A stretch of DNA of 64,000 nucleotides from assembly GCA_030158725.1 (NCBI GenBank), contig JAOASJ010000126.1:36513-100512 (forward strand), written 5' to 3'. The notes under the pieces are model-generated. The model worked only from the letters and a program-made list of their open reading frames with translations, did no database searches and had not been told where the DNA came from. A program made the position numbers and the translations under genes. The DNA is from Bacteroidia bacterium. Lineage in GTDB: Bacteria; Bacteroidota; Bacteroidia; NS11-12g; UBA955. Shown here piece by piece: positions 1 through 8,877 of the stretch (within the stretch, counting starts at the first letter, position 1; every line of letters starts with the position of its first letter).

Positions 1-252
1 GAATTACCTGACATAATTTTACTAGATATCAGTATGCCAATTATGGATGGTTGGCACTTCCTAGAGGAATACGCTAAGTTAATGCCTAAAATGTCTAAGA
101 AGAATAATTTATATATGTTCTCATCATCAATTAGTCAAATCGACATAGAACGCGCTAAAAGTAATCCTTTGGTAAAAGACTATATTTTCAAACCATTGCA
201 AAAAGAAAGATTTTTAGCTATGGTTGAAGAACTTGGTGAAACCATGAACTAG
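1..252 (+). CDS. Response-regulator receiver domain protein, 5' truncated
   Basis: The frame is open from the first base (GAA TTA CCT GAC), so the ATG of the ORF track at 34 is internal and the gene begins outside the window. The visible 83 residues are the second half of a CheY-like receiver domain: the phospho-acceptor Asp lies in ILLDISMP and the conserved Lys in YIFKPL. The protein ends about 20 residues after that Lys, so no C-terminal output domain follows, as in stand-alone response regulators. Its sensor partner is not visible. The stop codon overlaps the stop of the convergent aminotransferase gene through the palindrome CTAG. Confidence 0.85.
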   Translation, partial: ELPDIILLDISMPIMDGWHFLEEYAKLMPKMSKKNNLYMFSSSISQIDIERAKSNPLVKDYIFKPLQKERFLAMVEELGETMN

Positions 253-1424
253 ATAAAAAACTCTTTTTTTGAATTGATTCGTTCAAATGCTTCACTCAAA
301 ATTGCCTCTGAGCTAGCATAACAGATTCTTAAATAGCCTTCTGATTTAGACTCAAACCAATTATTACCTCCAGGTACTAACGCTACATTGCTAATGTCTA
401 ATATATTTTTTACCAATTCTTCTGAATTGATTTCTTGTCTTATTTTAGGGAACATCAAATAGGTTGAATCACTTTCAACGGGGTGAAGAAATCCTGAGTT
501 TTTTACAAAATTCTGACTCAGTGTTTTCATTTTACCCAAGTGTTTTCTGAAACCATTTAACCAATCGTCGCACTCACTTAGCGCACTAATACCAGCCGCT
601 TGTGCTAAGGGTGACAATCCAAAGGCTGTAGATTGGTGTAAAGAGTTTTCAAGTACTTTTCGGTAAAAGGTATTATTGGGGCTAATAATATAGCCGATAC
701 GCAGTCCCGCTAATCCAAAGTTTTTAGATAAACCCGAAATTACAACCGTCTTTTCGTAAGGAATACTTGAAGAATTTAAAACACTAATGACCTTTTTGTC
801 GTAGTAAATATCTGCCCATATTTCATCTGCTATCAACCATAAATCATGCTTTTTTGCAAACGATTTTAGCTTGTTTATTTGTTCTAAAGTATAACTTTTG
901 CCTAGAGGATTATTTGGATTACAAAGCATGATTGCTTTGGTTTTGGAATTGATTTTTTGCTCCAGTTCAATAAAATCGTATTCTGCAGTATCCATATTTA
1001 CTTCACAAGGAATCGCGCTTCCTTTTGCATACTCTATAGATTTTCTAAAAAGAAAGTCTACCGGATTGGGGATAATTGCTTGCTCGCCTTCTTTCAATAT
1101 GGTTTTCATAACCACAAACAAAGCATAAGCAGCGCTGTTAACAGGTAAAATAAACTCTGGGTTACAATCTGCTAAATGCTGTCTTTTATACCAATTTGAG
1201 ATGGCTTGTTTAAATTCATACAAACCTTCTGCTGGTCCGTAAGAAAAGTAGCCATCTTCTATATATTTTTTAATGCTTTCTTTGATAGGAGGGGCAACAG
1301 GGAAATCGGGGTCAGCTGCAGTTAAAGGTATTATACCCTTGGGGTGTACAGCCCAACGGTAATTAAATGCTTTTTTTTCTAAAGCATCAATGTTTACATT
1401 TTCATTTGAGAAAAATCTATCCAT
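249..1424 (-). CDS. MalY/PatB-like class I/II aminotransferase (PLP enzyme)
   Basis: This is a fold-type I PLP-dependent enzyme of 391 residues, the usual length for the family. Visible features are the N-terminal substrate-loop region (LTAADPDFPVAPP), the YGPAEGL motif, NPNNPLGK, the ADEIWAD Asp that binds the PLP ring, and the Schiff-base Lys in SGLSKNFGLAGLRIGY. The ADEIW and SKNFGLAG patterns resemble the MalY/PatB C-S lyase and aminotransferase branch, so it may be a beta C-S lyase or a transaminase; the sequence alone does not decide. It starts one base after the stop of the upstream DsbA/monooxygenase fusion gene and is probably co-transcribed with it. Confidence 0.8.
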   Translation of the reverse strand: MDRFFSNENVNIDALEKKAFNYRWAVHPKGIIPLTAADPDFPVAPPIKESIKKYIEDGYFSYGPAEGLYEFKQAISNWYKRQHLADCNPEFILPVNSAAYALFVVMKTILKEGEQAIIPNPVDFLFRKSIEYAKGSAIPCEVNMDTAEYDFIELEQKINSKTKAIMLCNPNNPLGKSYTLEQINKLKSFAKKHDLWLIADEIWADIYYDKKVISVLNSSSIPYEKTVVISGLSKNFGLAGLRIGYIISPNNTFYRKVLENSLHQSTAFGLSPLAQAAGISALSECDDWLNGFRKHLGKMKTLSQNFVKNSGFLHPVESDSTYLMFPKIRQEINSEELVKNILDISNVALVPGGNNWFESKSEGYLRICYASSEAILSEAFERINSKKEFFI

Positions 1425-1425
1425 T

Positions 1426-3393
1426 TTAATGTAATGATATTGGAATTTTTAATTGTTCAACATTGGTGAGATTTAAAAAATCTTTAACCAAGTCATCACC
1501 TTCGTTAATATAAAATTGAATCTGTTCTTTTCTATCTTGATAATATTGGTCAAATACGTCCTCTAAACTTTGGTTTTCGCCTTGTTTTGACAAATTGGAT
1601 AGCAAACAAGAGACATCTTCGAGTGCTGAGTTTGCTCCCTGACTGGTAAATGCAATTAATGGGTGTGCGGCATCTCCCGCTAAAACCAAATTGCTTGAAT
1701 GGAATGAAGGCAATAAATCCATTCGTTTGGCCACCCAAAGAACAGACTTTGCTGGATCGCTATATTTCACCACATTTTGAAATTCTATTGGATAGTTTTT
1801 AACTGTGTCTAATGCATAATTTTTAATGCTTTCAGGGTCTCTGTCATTTAATGGATGTGTGGAATTGTTAAATTGAATAAACCATATATAATCGCCACCA
1901 CCAAGAGGAATTAAGCCCATGTTTTTGCCATTTTCTTTGTCAATTATTTTTAGAAATTCATCGCTAGGAATATTTAATTCATGCTGGTTTAATATTCCTA
2001 CAATTTCCCTTTCATTGATTTCTTCCAATATTAGATTTGGGAAAATTTGTGACCTGATTTTTGAGTGAATACCATCACAAGCAAAGTAAATATCATTTTG
2101 AATCGTTTGCCCATTTTGCATACTCAAGCTTTCAATTTTGTTTTCTGAATTGTAGTTGATATTTGCTACCTGATTTTCCATTAAGAGATGGTCATCGCCA
2201 ACTTCATCTTGTAAAATTTTCAGGAAATTTTCACGGCTAATTGCAGTGCATTCTTCAAGGATTTGGGTAAATAAAAGTTGTCCTTTGGGGTTAATGGCTT
2301 TAAAGAAATTAAGCGTATTGCTGTTTTTTAACAGAATATTCTTTAAACCCAATAGGCGCATTGCTTCCATGCCATTTTCAAGAAGCAAGAAGCCTAAGCC
2401 ACCCGATTTAAATACATCATTTTTTTCGTAAATTTTAAAATCAATTTTATACCTTTTTAAATGCAGAGCTAGAAAGTAACCACAAACACCGCCACCAATT
2501 ATGGCCGCGTTTTTAAACTTCAATCCATTCTTATTTATTTTATAAGGAGAGTTGTTTATACTCCAATAGTTTATTTCGGTATTCTCTTCTTTAATTACTT
2601 CTCCTTTGTCAAAGGACTCTTGAAGGTCTGCATTTACTTTGTCAATACCTTCTTCGTTAATTGAATTTAGCTCTGATGTTGTCATTCCGTAAAAATTTTC
2701 TAAAATTTTAATCGCACTTGTTTTTGCCGTCTTCTTTGTTATTTCTCCATTCGATAATTCGAACATGATGTCTTCCCAATCTTTATATATTTCTTCTCCT
2801 CTGGTATTGTTGTTAATGTGTTTTACGTATTTTTTGTATTGGAAACTTTCATTGTAGAATACCATGCTTGGGTATGAGGTGATTTTCCAAATATCTCTTT
2901 CAATTAGATCGCGTTTAAAATCGTGTTCTGCAATTCCACTTTTGAAATCGGTAACAAACTGCGCTAAGTCTAATTTGCATTGTATTGCTGCACTTATTAC
3001 ATGGTGTTCTTTGCTAATGTCTTTGTGTTGAAGAAAAACCATTTCTCTAAGTGTGTGCAAAAAATGTAGGGCTTTCTTATTGCCTTGTTTTTTCGCTGCA
3101 TAGTAGGCAATACAAGCAGGGAAGGAAGACTGAATAGGGTAGTCTGTCCAAATTTTCCCATCCATTATAACACCATATTTTCGACCGAGACTGGTCCACA
3201 TCTCTGAAAGATATAAATCTTTAGGCATGGTCGTATTAGAAGGTTGGTAATATTCCCATGATTCTAAAAGCCCACCCATTCTTACCTCTATATCAATGTC
3301 ATCGCCGTATTCAATGAGTAATTTATTTAAAAATGGTTCCGCTAGCCAGCAACTAGAACAGATGGGGTCGGTATAATAAACCAGTTTAACCAT
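1426..3393 (-). CDS. DsbA-like thioredoxin-fold / FAD-dependent monooxygenase fusion protein
   Basis: A single 655-residue frame joins two domains. Residues 1 to about 270 look like a DsbA/FrnE-type thioredoxin-fold protein with a CSSC redox motif at residues 12-15 (YYTDPICSSCWLAEP). There is no signal peptide, so it should be cytosolic. From about residue 293 a flavoprotein monooxygenase of the UbiH/PHBH type follows: Rossmann motif IIGGGVCG, the acidic end of strand 2 (IYEK), and the second FAD motif LVLAGDAAHPL near residue 570. The frame is continuous, so this is a real fusion or at least not an obvious assembly error. It is first in a two-gene unit with the MalY-like aminotransferase. 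The substrate is unknown. Confidence 0.75.
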   Translation of the reverse strand: MVKLVYYTDPICSSCWLAEPFLNKLLIEYGDDIDIEVRMGGLLESWEYYQPSNTTMPKDLYLSEMWTSLGRKYGVIMDGKIWTDYPIQSSFPACIAYYAAKKQGNKKALHFLHTLREMVFLQHKDISKEHHVISAAIQCKLDLAQFVTDFKSGIAEHDFKRDLIERDIWKITSYPSMVFYNESFQYKKYVKHINNNTRGEEIYKDWEDIMFELSNGEITKKTAKTSAIKILENFYGMTTSELNSINEEGIDKVNADLQESFDKGEVIKEENTEINYWSINNSPYKINKNGLKFKNAAIIGGGVCGYFLALHLKRYKIDFKIYEKNDVFKSGGLGFLLLENGMEAMRLLGLKNILLKNSNTLNFFKAINPKGQLLFTQILEECTAISRENFLKILQDEVGDDHLLMENQVANINYNSENKIESLSMQNGQTIQNDIYFACDGIHSKIRSQIFPNLILEEINEREIVGILNQHELNIPSDEFLKIIDKENGKNMGLIPLGGGDYIWFIQFNNSTHPLNDRDPESIKNYALDTVKNYPIEFQNVVKYSDPAKSVLWVAKRMDLLPSFHSSNLVLAGDAAHPLIAFTSQGANSALEDVSCLLSNLSKQGENQSLEDVFDQYYQDRKEQIQFYINEGDDLVKDFLNLTNVEQLKIPISLH

Positions 3394-3736
3394 TTTTAAT
3401 ATTTTTAATCATTTCTAAGGTTGTTGAAACAAGTAATTTTAATCTCCTCAGTACTAAATTAGTCTAAATACTCTACGCTTTCAAAATATTAAAATTGTTT
3501 TTTGTTTAAAATTAAAACATTGATTATCATAATCTTAAAAATAAAACAAATTCAACAAAGAAGAAAAGTACTAATACTTGAACTTAATAAAAAGGGCATA
3601 AAAAGTCGAGTATTAGCCGAAAACTCAGTTTTTGAACTATTTAAATTGCTTTTTTGAGGCCTTAATTAACTCTAGAATTTAGCCCAAAAATAGCCTCAGA
3701 AATCCGCCAATTTTTACGTATTTTTGCACGTTTTAC
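3394..3736. other. AT-rich intergenic region between divergent genes
   Basis: These 343 bases separate the leftward fusion gene from the rightward ABC-F gene. No open frame with coding character and no RNA gene is visible. The only recognisable element is the TAnnTTTG box at the right end. A weak inverted repeat (TGAGGC near 3655, GCCTCA near 3693) is too short and too widely spaced to interpret. Confidence 0.6.
3719..3726 (+). promoter_or_regulatory. Bacteroidota -7 box for the ABC-F gene
   Basis: TATTTTTG matches the TAnnTTTG consensus of the Bacteroidota primary sigma factor. It ends 10 bases before the ATG at 3737, implying a very short 5' leader. No TTTG is found 19 bases upstream, so the -33 element is weak. 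Confidence 0.6.
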
Positions 3737-5638
3737 ATGTTAACTTTAAATGAATTATCGTTCGACTTTGGTGGTCGTTATTTATACAGTGATGTCAATT
3801 GGCAAATAAAGCCAGGTGAGAGAATTGGATTGGTGGGTCAAAATGGTACTGGGAAGTCAACCCTTTTGCGCATTATTACAGGAGAGTACAAGCCAACAGA
3901 AGGTGTGCTTTCCAAATCAAAAGATTGTACCATAGGATTTTTAAATCAAGATCTATTGAGCTATGAAAGTACTGAAAGTATTTACCATGTGGCTCTGCAG
4001 GCATTTGATAAAGCTTTAAAGCTTCAAACTGAAATTGACCAAATTCTCGAAAGAATGGAAACAGACCATTCCGATGAAATACTCAACCAACTTGGAGATA
4101 AACAAGAGCAATTTGAAGCACTTGACGGTTATAATATCCAATTTAAAACCGAAGAGATTTTAGAAGGTTTAGGTTTTAAAACAGCCGATTTGGAACGTCC
4201 TCTTAACGAATTCAGTGGAGGATGGAGAATGCGTGTGATGTTGGCCAAACTCTTGTTGCAAAACCCGCGTCTACTTTTACTGGATGAGCCTACCAACCAC
4301 TTGGACTTACCTTCAATTGAATGGATAGAAGAATATTTACAATCATACCAAGGAACGGTAATCATCGTATCGCATGACCGTTATTTCTTGGATAGAATGG
4401 TAACCAAAATTGTTGAAGTTGCTAATAGGAAAGTATACCAATGGGCAGGGAATTATTCTAAATTTTTAGAACTAAAAGTTGAACGTGACGATCTGCAACA
4501 AAGGGCTTTCGACAACCAACAGTCTTTTATCAAACAACAAGAGCGTTTAATTGACCGTTTCAAAGCCAAGGCTAGTAAAGCGACTATGGCCCAAAGTAGG
4601 ATGAAGATGTTGGACAAAATTGAACGCATTGAAGAAGTACAGAACGATGAATCTGTAATGAATCTTAAGTTTAAAGTTAGACAACAACCAGGTAAAGTAA
4701 TTGTTGCCATTAAAAATTTGTCAAAGCAATACGGCGACCAAGTTATCTTCGATCATACGAATGCTGAGATATTAAGAGGTGATAAAATTGCCTTGATTGG
4801 AGCCAATGGTAAAGGTAAATCAACCTTGTTGAGAATAGTCGATCAAAGTGAATCTTTTGAGGGAACTGTTGAAAATGGGTACAATGTAGAAAAGACATTC
4901 TATGCCCAGCACCAATTAGAATCATTGAATGTAAACAATGAAATTCTAGAAGAAATGGTTCAAATGGGTTCGGTTAAAACCGAAAATGAATTGAGAACCA
5001 TACTAGGTTGTTTCTTGTTTACGGGCGACGATTCATTTAAGAAAATTAAAGTACTTAGTGGTGGTGAAAAAGCCAGAGTTGCTCTAGCAAAAGCTTTGGT
5101 TAACGAAGCAAATTTCATGTTGCTGGATGAGCCTACCAACCACTTGGATATTCAAAGTATGAATATCTTGATACAAGCTTTACAACAATTTGAAGGTACT
5201 TTCATTACCGTTTCCCACGACCGTTATTTTATTTCAAACATAGCCAATAAGATTTGGTGGATAGAAGAGGATCAAATCAAAGAATATTTAGGTACTTACG
5301 ATGAATGGAAGTATTTCATGCAACAACGTGAGAAGAACGGATTGGCGCCTAAACCAAAGCAAGAAAAGTCTAGCAATAAATCTGCACCAGTCCAAGAAAT
5401 CAATACCCCTGATGCCAATAGCAAATTGAAAAAACAATTGCAAAAGCAAGCGGATGAAATTGAACAAGCTTTGGAAAAATTGAAGATTCAAAAACTTGAT
5501 GTGGAAAAACAAATTTCAGAAATGAACGATCAATCCAAAATTGGTACACTTTCTGAACAATACAAAGTGTTAGAAGATTCAATTGTTAGTAAAAATAAAG
5601 AGTTCGAAACAATATTCGAACAATTACTGAGTTTATAA
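3737..5638 (+). CDS. ABC-F family ATPase (Uup/EttA-like translation factor)
   Basis: The 633-residue protein has two ABC domains and no membrane segment. Domain 1 has Walker A GQNGTGKST, signature FSGGWRMRV and Walker B LLLLDEPTNHLD; domain 2 has GANGKGKST, LSGGEKARV and MLLDEPTNHLD. A charged interdomain linker (about residues 240-300, rich in Arg, Lys and Gln) matches the P-site tRNA interaction motif region. The last 90 residues are a predicted coiled coil, as in Uup-like members. ABC-F proteins act on the ribosome or in DNA-related processes rather than transport. Whether this one is housekeeping or gives antibiotic protection cannot be told. The T9SS plug gene begins 10 bases downstream. 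Confidence 0.92.
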   Translation: MLTLNELSFDFGGRYLYSDVNWQIKPGERIGLVGQNGTGKSTLLRIITGEYKPTEGVLSKSKDCTIGFLNQDLLSYESTESIYHVALQAFDKALKLQTEIDQILERMETDHSDEILNQLGDKQEQFEALDGYNIQFKTEEILEGLGFKTADLERPLNEFSGGWRMRVMLAKLLLQNPRLLLLDEPTNHLDLPSIEWIEEYLQSYQGTVIIVSHDRYFLDRMVTKIVEVANRKVYQWAGNYSKFLELKVERDDLQQRAFDNQQSFIKQQERLIDRFKAKASKATMAQSRMKMLDKIERIEEVQNDESVMNLKFKVRQQPGKVIVAIKNLSKQYGDQVIFDHTNAEILRGDKIALIGANGKGKSTLLRIVDQSESFEGTVENGYNVEKTFYAQHQLESLNVNNEILEEMVQMGSVKTENELRTILGCFLFTGDDSFKKIKVLSGGEKARVALAKALVNEANFMLLDEPTNHLDIQSMNILIQALQQFEGTFITVSHDRYFISNIANKIWWIEEDQIKEYLGTYDEWKYFMQQREKNGLAPKPKQEKSSNKSAPVQEINTPDANSKLKKQLQKQADEIEQALEKLKIQKLDVEKQISEMNDQSKIGTLSEQYKVLEDSIVSKNKEFETIFEQLLSL

Positions 5639-5648
5639 ACCCGATTAA

Positions 5649-6944
5649 ATGAAGAACTATTCAACTTCAATATTTGTAAAACAAGGCCGCCTCGCTGCCT
5701 TGTTTGTTTTTTTATTTCCCATGCTTGCTCATGCAGCTTACCTTCCAATCGCATATACAAATTCTGCGTATGAGAGTAATATCAAAACAGCAATCATGAC
5801 ACAGTCAGGAAGCTACGAACGTTTCCCTGCCATCGATTTAAATAGCAACCAACAGTTGAATCTTCAATTTGATGATATGATGCCAGAAAGCGACAATTAT
5901 CAATTTACCTTTATACATTGCAGCTCTGATTGGAAACCTTCCAGTTTAAAACCCAACGAATATTTAACAGGTGCAATGTTTGAAAACATCACCAATTATA
6001 CTTTTTCAACCACCACCTTTCAAGTTTATACCCACTACAACGTAAATTTCCCTTCTGCAGAAATGAAGCCGAAGCTATCAGGAAATTACATCTTGAAAAT
6101 CTTTCGCAACTTTGATGAGAATGATTTGATTCTAACCCATCGCTTCATGGTGGTTGATGATAAATTTGTTTTAACCCCAAGTGTAAAAATAGCTACCAAC
6201 CCTAGTGTTCGATTTACTTCACAAGAATTGGACTTTAGTGTAAACATGGGCGACAATGTGGTGCCGAATCCAATGACTGATGTTAAAGCCACTTTGATGC
6301 AGAACTTGAGATGGGACAACGCAATCTTTGACCTTAAACCACGCTTTATTAATGGAAAGATCTTAGACTACAACTACGAAAGTGGTAATGTTTTCCTAGG
6401 TGGAAATGAATTTAGATATTTTGATATTAGAAACTTAAGGTTCTTAAGTTTTAACGTTAGAAGAAAATACGATGAGAACAACATCAAAAATGCGGTGCTA
6501 TACAGCGATGCAAGTAAGATGTCTGCGCCGTATTTGCAAACCATAGATTTTAACGGTAAGATAGTTGTCGATAATAGAGACGGTGCCGTAAAGGGTGAAA
6601 TTGGAGCCGACTATGCTGCAGTGCATTTTACTTTTGTTAGCGATAAATTAAGTAAGGATGTATACATTTTCGGAGAGTTGACCGATTGGCAACTTAAAGA
6701 AGAATTTAAAATGGAATGGAATGAAAAGGCCATGCAATATGAAAAAGTAGTTATGCTTAAACAAGCGTATTACAACTATTATTATGCAACACCTGACGAT
6801 AAAGGACAAGCCGATTTGAAGTATACTGAAAACAATTTCAGCAATACAGAGAACGATTACTATATCATGGTTTACAATAAAAATCCTTTTATGCAATACG
6901 ATGAATTACTTGCAACCATTCATTGTAATACCATGTCAAAATAA
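5649..6944 (+). CDS. Type IX secretion system plug protein (DUF5103)
   Basis: I recognise this 431-residue secreted protein as the DUF5103 family. In Flavobacterium johnsoniae the family member plugs the SprA outer-membrane translocon when no cargo is engaged. An N-terminal signal peptide (RLAALFVFLFPMLAHA) precedes a beta-rich body with the family signature FTFIHCSSDWKPS and the stretch FRYFDIRNLRFLSF. It lies between the ABC-F ATPase (10 bases upstream) and porX (12 bases downstream), so plug and porX are likely one transcript. The plug function is known for the family; expression with porX is inferred from spacing. Confidence 0.88.
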   Translation: MKNYSTSIFVKQGRLAALFVFLFPMLAHAAYLPIAYTNSAYESNIKTAIMTQSGSYERFPAIDLNSNQQLNLQFDDMMPESDNYQFTFIHCSSDWKPSSLKPNEYLTGAMFENITNYTFSTTTFQVYTHYNVNFPSAEMKPKLSGNYILKIFRNFDENDLILTHRFMVVDDKFVLTPSVKIATNPSVRFTSQELDFSVNMGDNVVPNPMTDVKATLMQNLRWDNAIFDLKPRFINGKILDYNYESGNVFLGGNEFRYFDIRNLRFLSFNVRRKYDENNIKNAVLYSDASKMSAPYLQTIDFNGKIVVDNRDGAVKGEIGADYAAVHFTFVSDKLSKDVYIFGELTDWQLKEEFKMEWNEKAMQYEKVVMLKQAYYNYYYATPDDKGQADLKYTENNFSNTENDYYIMVYNKNPFMQYDELLATIHCNTMSK

Positions 6945-6956
6945 AAACAAACTATA

Positions 6957-8513
6957 ATGAGCGATAAAATTAAGATTCTATGGGCCGACGATGAAATCGA
7001 TTTGCTTAAACCACATATACTTTTTCTAGAACAAAAAGGCTACGAATTAATAACGGTTAACAATGGCAATGCGGCGGTTGCAAAAGCAATAAGCGAAAAA
7101 CCAGACTTGGTGTTCTTGGATGAAAATATGCCAGGTATTAGTGGACTTGAAACACTGCGTCAAATTAAAGCTATTCAAGCCGATGTGAAAGTGGTTATGA
7201 TAACCAAAAGCGAAGAGGAGTACATTATGGATGATGCCATAGGTTCTCAAATTGCCGATTATCTAATTAAACCAGTAAACCCGAATCAAATTCTACACTC
7301 CATTAAGAAACTAATGGACAAGAGTAGATTGGTAACTGAAAAAACCAATCAAAACTATCAAATAGATTTTCGAAACATCAGCAATATGCTTATGGATTCT
7401 CAGAGTTTGGACGATTGGAAAGATTTGTACAACAAACTAATTTATTGGGAACTTGAGCTTGGTAAAAGCACTGATAAAAGCATGAATGAAGTGTATGAAA
7501 ATCAGAAAAAGGAAGCCAACCACAATTTTGGAAAGTTTATCGTTAAAAACTATTTTAATTATTTACAACCAACCGGTGACAATGGTCCTGTAATGAGTCA
7601 TAATTTGTTTAGACGTAAAGTAAAGCAGCATATTGATGAAAAGGTTCCAGTATTCTTCATTTTGATAGACAATCTCCGTTTGGATCAATGGAAAACCATT
7701 GCACCAATATTGAAAGAGAAATTTAAAATAGACGAGGAAGATCAATATTTAACCATATTACCAACGACTACCCAATACTGCAGAAATGCAATTTTTAGCG
7801 GTTTGCTTCCTAGTGAAATAGAAAAAAGGTTCCCTGATAAATGGAGCAACGACGAAGACGAAGGGGGTAAAAATAATTTTGAAGAAGACTTCTTTAAAGA
7901 CATGCTTCAACGTTTGCAGATCAAAGGTAAAAACAGTTATACCAAGGTTACAAATCTAGATGGCGGAAAGGCTATGGTCGATAAAATTTCTAATTTGTTT
8001 CAGAACGCTATCAATGTTATTGTCTACAATTTTGTTGATGCATTTTCACATGCTAGGACTGATGTTAGTATTATCAGAGAGTTGGCTGAAGATGAAGCTG
8101 CTTATCGTTCAGTAACCGAAAGCTGGTTTAAACACTCGCCACTATGGGAAGCCTTGCAAATGATTTCTGAAAAGAAATGTAAGGTTATTATTACCACCGA
8201 CCATGGTTCTGTAAGGGTTAATAAACCGGTTAAGATTATTGGTGACAAAAACACAAATTCAAATTTGCGTTACAAACAAGGTAAAAACTTAAGCTATGAT
8301 GCCAAAGATGTTTTTGAAATCAAAAAACCAGAAATGGCCTTTTTGCCCAAAGTCAACGTGAGTCAGTCGTTCGTTGTTTGTAAAGAAGACGATTTTTTTG
8401 CTTACCCAAACAACTACAATTATTATGTAAAATACTACAGCAATACCTTCCAACACGGGGGGATTTCATTAGAAGAAATGATGGTTCCCTACATCGTAAT
8501 GGAGTCAAGATAA
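6957..8513 (+). CDS. porX: PorX, T9SS response regulator with PglZ domain
   Basis: The 518-residue protein has an N-terminal receiver domain (acidic pair WADDE at 11-12, phospho-acceptor Asp55 in LVFLDENMPG, Lys in YLIKPVNP). A helical linker and a C-terminal PglZ domain of the alkaline-phosphatase superfamily follow, with metal-ligand-type motifs FILIDNLRLDQW, NFVDAFSHAR and ITTDHGSVRV. PorX is the two-component effector that controls expression of T9SS components with the sensor PorY and SigP; its PglZ domain is a zinc-dependent phosphodiesterase in studied homologues. No porY is present here, in keeping with the orphan arrangement usual for this pair. Confidence 0.95.
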   Translation: MSDKIKILWADDEIDLLKPHILFLEQKGYELITVNNGNAAVAKAISEKPDLVFLDENMPGISGLETLRQIKAIQADVKVVMITKSEEEYIMDDAIGSQIADYLIKPVNPNQILHSIKKLMDKSRLVTEKTNQNYQIDFRNISNMLMDSQSLDDWKDLYNKLIYWELELGKSTDKSMNEVYENQKKEANHNFGKFIVKNYFNYLQPTGDNGPVMSHNLFRRKVKQHIDEKVPVFFILIDNLRLDQWKTIAPILKEKFKIDEEDQYLTILPTTTQYCRNAIFSGLLPSEIEKRFPDKWSNDEDEGGKNNFEEDFFKDMLQRLQIKGKNSYTKVTNLDGGKAMVDKISNLFQNAINVIVYNFVDAFSHARTDVSIIRELAEDEAAYRSVTESWFKHSPLWEALQMISEKKCKVIITTDHGSVRVNKPVKIIGDKNTNSNLRYKQGKNLSYDAKDVFEIKKPEMAFLPKVNVSQSFVVCKEDDFFAYPNNYNYYVKYYSNTFQHGGISLEEMMVPYIVMESR

Positions 8514-8553
8514 TTGCGAACTAAAAGTATTTTTAATAATAAATTAAAAATGT

Positions 8554-8584
8554 TTTGATTTATTAACTCAGAATTGTATATTTG
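8554..8584 (+). promoter_or_regulatory. Full -33/-7 Bacteroidota promoter for the 49-residue gene
   Basis: TTTG at 8554-8557, a 19-base spacer and TATATTTG at 8577-8584 give an exact match to the TTTG-N19-TAnnTTTG consensus. This is one of the two best promoters in the window. The ATG follows 20 bases after the -7 box. Confidence 0.8.
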
Positions 8585-8604
8585 CACCCTTAAAAATTAA
8601 TATC

Positions 8605-8754
8605 ATGGCTGTTACCAGACTTAAACGTAAAGATAGAAGAAATAAAGAGTTTACTCGTATTAGAAAAACAAATCTTAAGAATGTAAACAAACTGGTATAC
8701 ATCCAGTCACCTTATAAAGGTACTTCAGGTATTGTTCTAGAAGACCAAGCATAA
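8605..8754 (+). CDS. Short basic protein, 49 residues, function unknown
   Basis: This gene is too short for the ORF track. The frame starts ATG GCT GTT ACC AGA CTT and ends TAA at 8752. The product begins MAVTRLKRKDRRNKEFTRIR, is very rich in Arg and Lys in its first 30 residues, and lacks a signal peptide or membrane segment. A perfect promoter directly upstream and a strong terminator directly downstream make it a self-contained, probably well expressed unit. The composition suggests RNA or ribosome binding. I recall similar TRLKRKDRRNK-type short proteins in other Bacteroidota, but I cannot name a family with confidence. Confidence 0.75.
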   Translation: MAVTRLKRKDRRNKEFTRIRKTNLKNVNKLVYIQSPYKGTSGIVLEDQA

Positions 8755-8780
8755 TAAGCATTATCGCTTTTACAATATTT

Positions 8781-8813
8781 AAAAACCTTGTCCTTGGGCA
8801 AGGTTTTTTTTAT
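8781..8813 (+). terminator. Rho-independent terminator after the 49-residue gene
   Basis: The arms AAAAACCTTG and CAAGGTTTTT form a 10-bp stem with an 8-base loop (TCCTTGGG), followed by a T-run. It separates the short basic gene from icd. Confidence 0.85.
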
Positions 8814-8845
8814 TTATTGGGTATCCAAAATATCAAGTTAAATTT

Positions 8846-8853
8846 TATATTTG
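8846..8853 (+). promoter_or_regulatory. -7 box for icd
   Basis: TATATTTG matches TAnnTTTG and is followed by GC, as in many phylum promoters. The ATG of icd lies 24 bases downstream. No good -33 TTTG is seen at the expected distance. Confidence 0.6.
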
Positions 8854-8877
8854 CAGAAATAACCCTATCCTTTAAAC

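Noticed and set aside
3601-3700. Inverted repeat TGAGGC/GCCTCA as an operator or terminator
   Set aside because: Arms of six bases with a 32-base loop are expected by chance and no T-run follows.
5288-5760. Antisense ORFs under the ABC-F and plug genes (and similar shadow ORFs elsewhere)
   Set aside because: They lie opposite well-supported genes, have no signals of their own and show no recognisable protein features.
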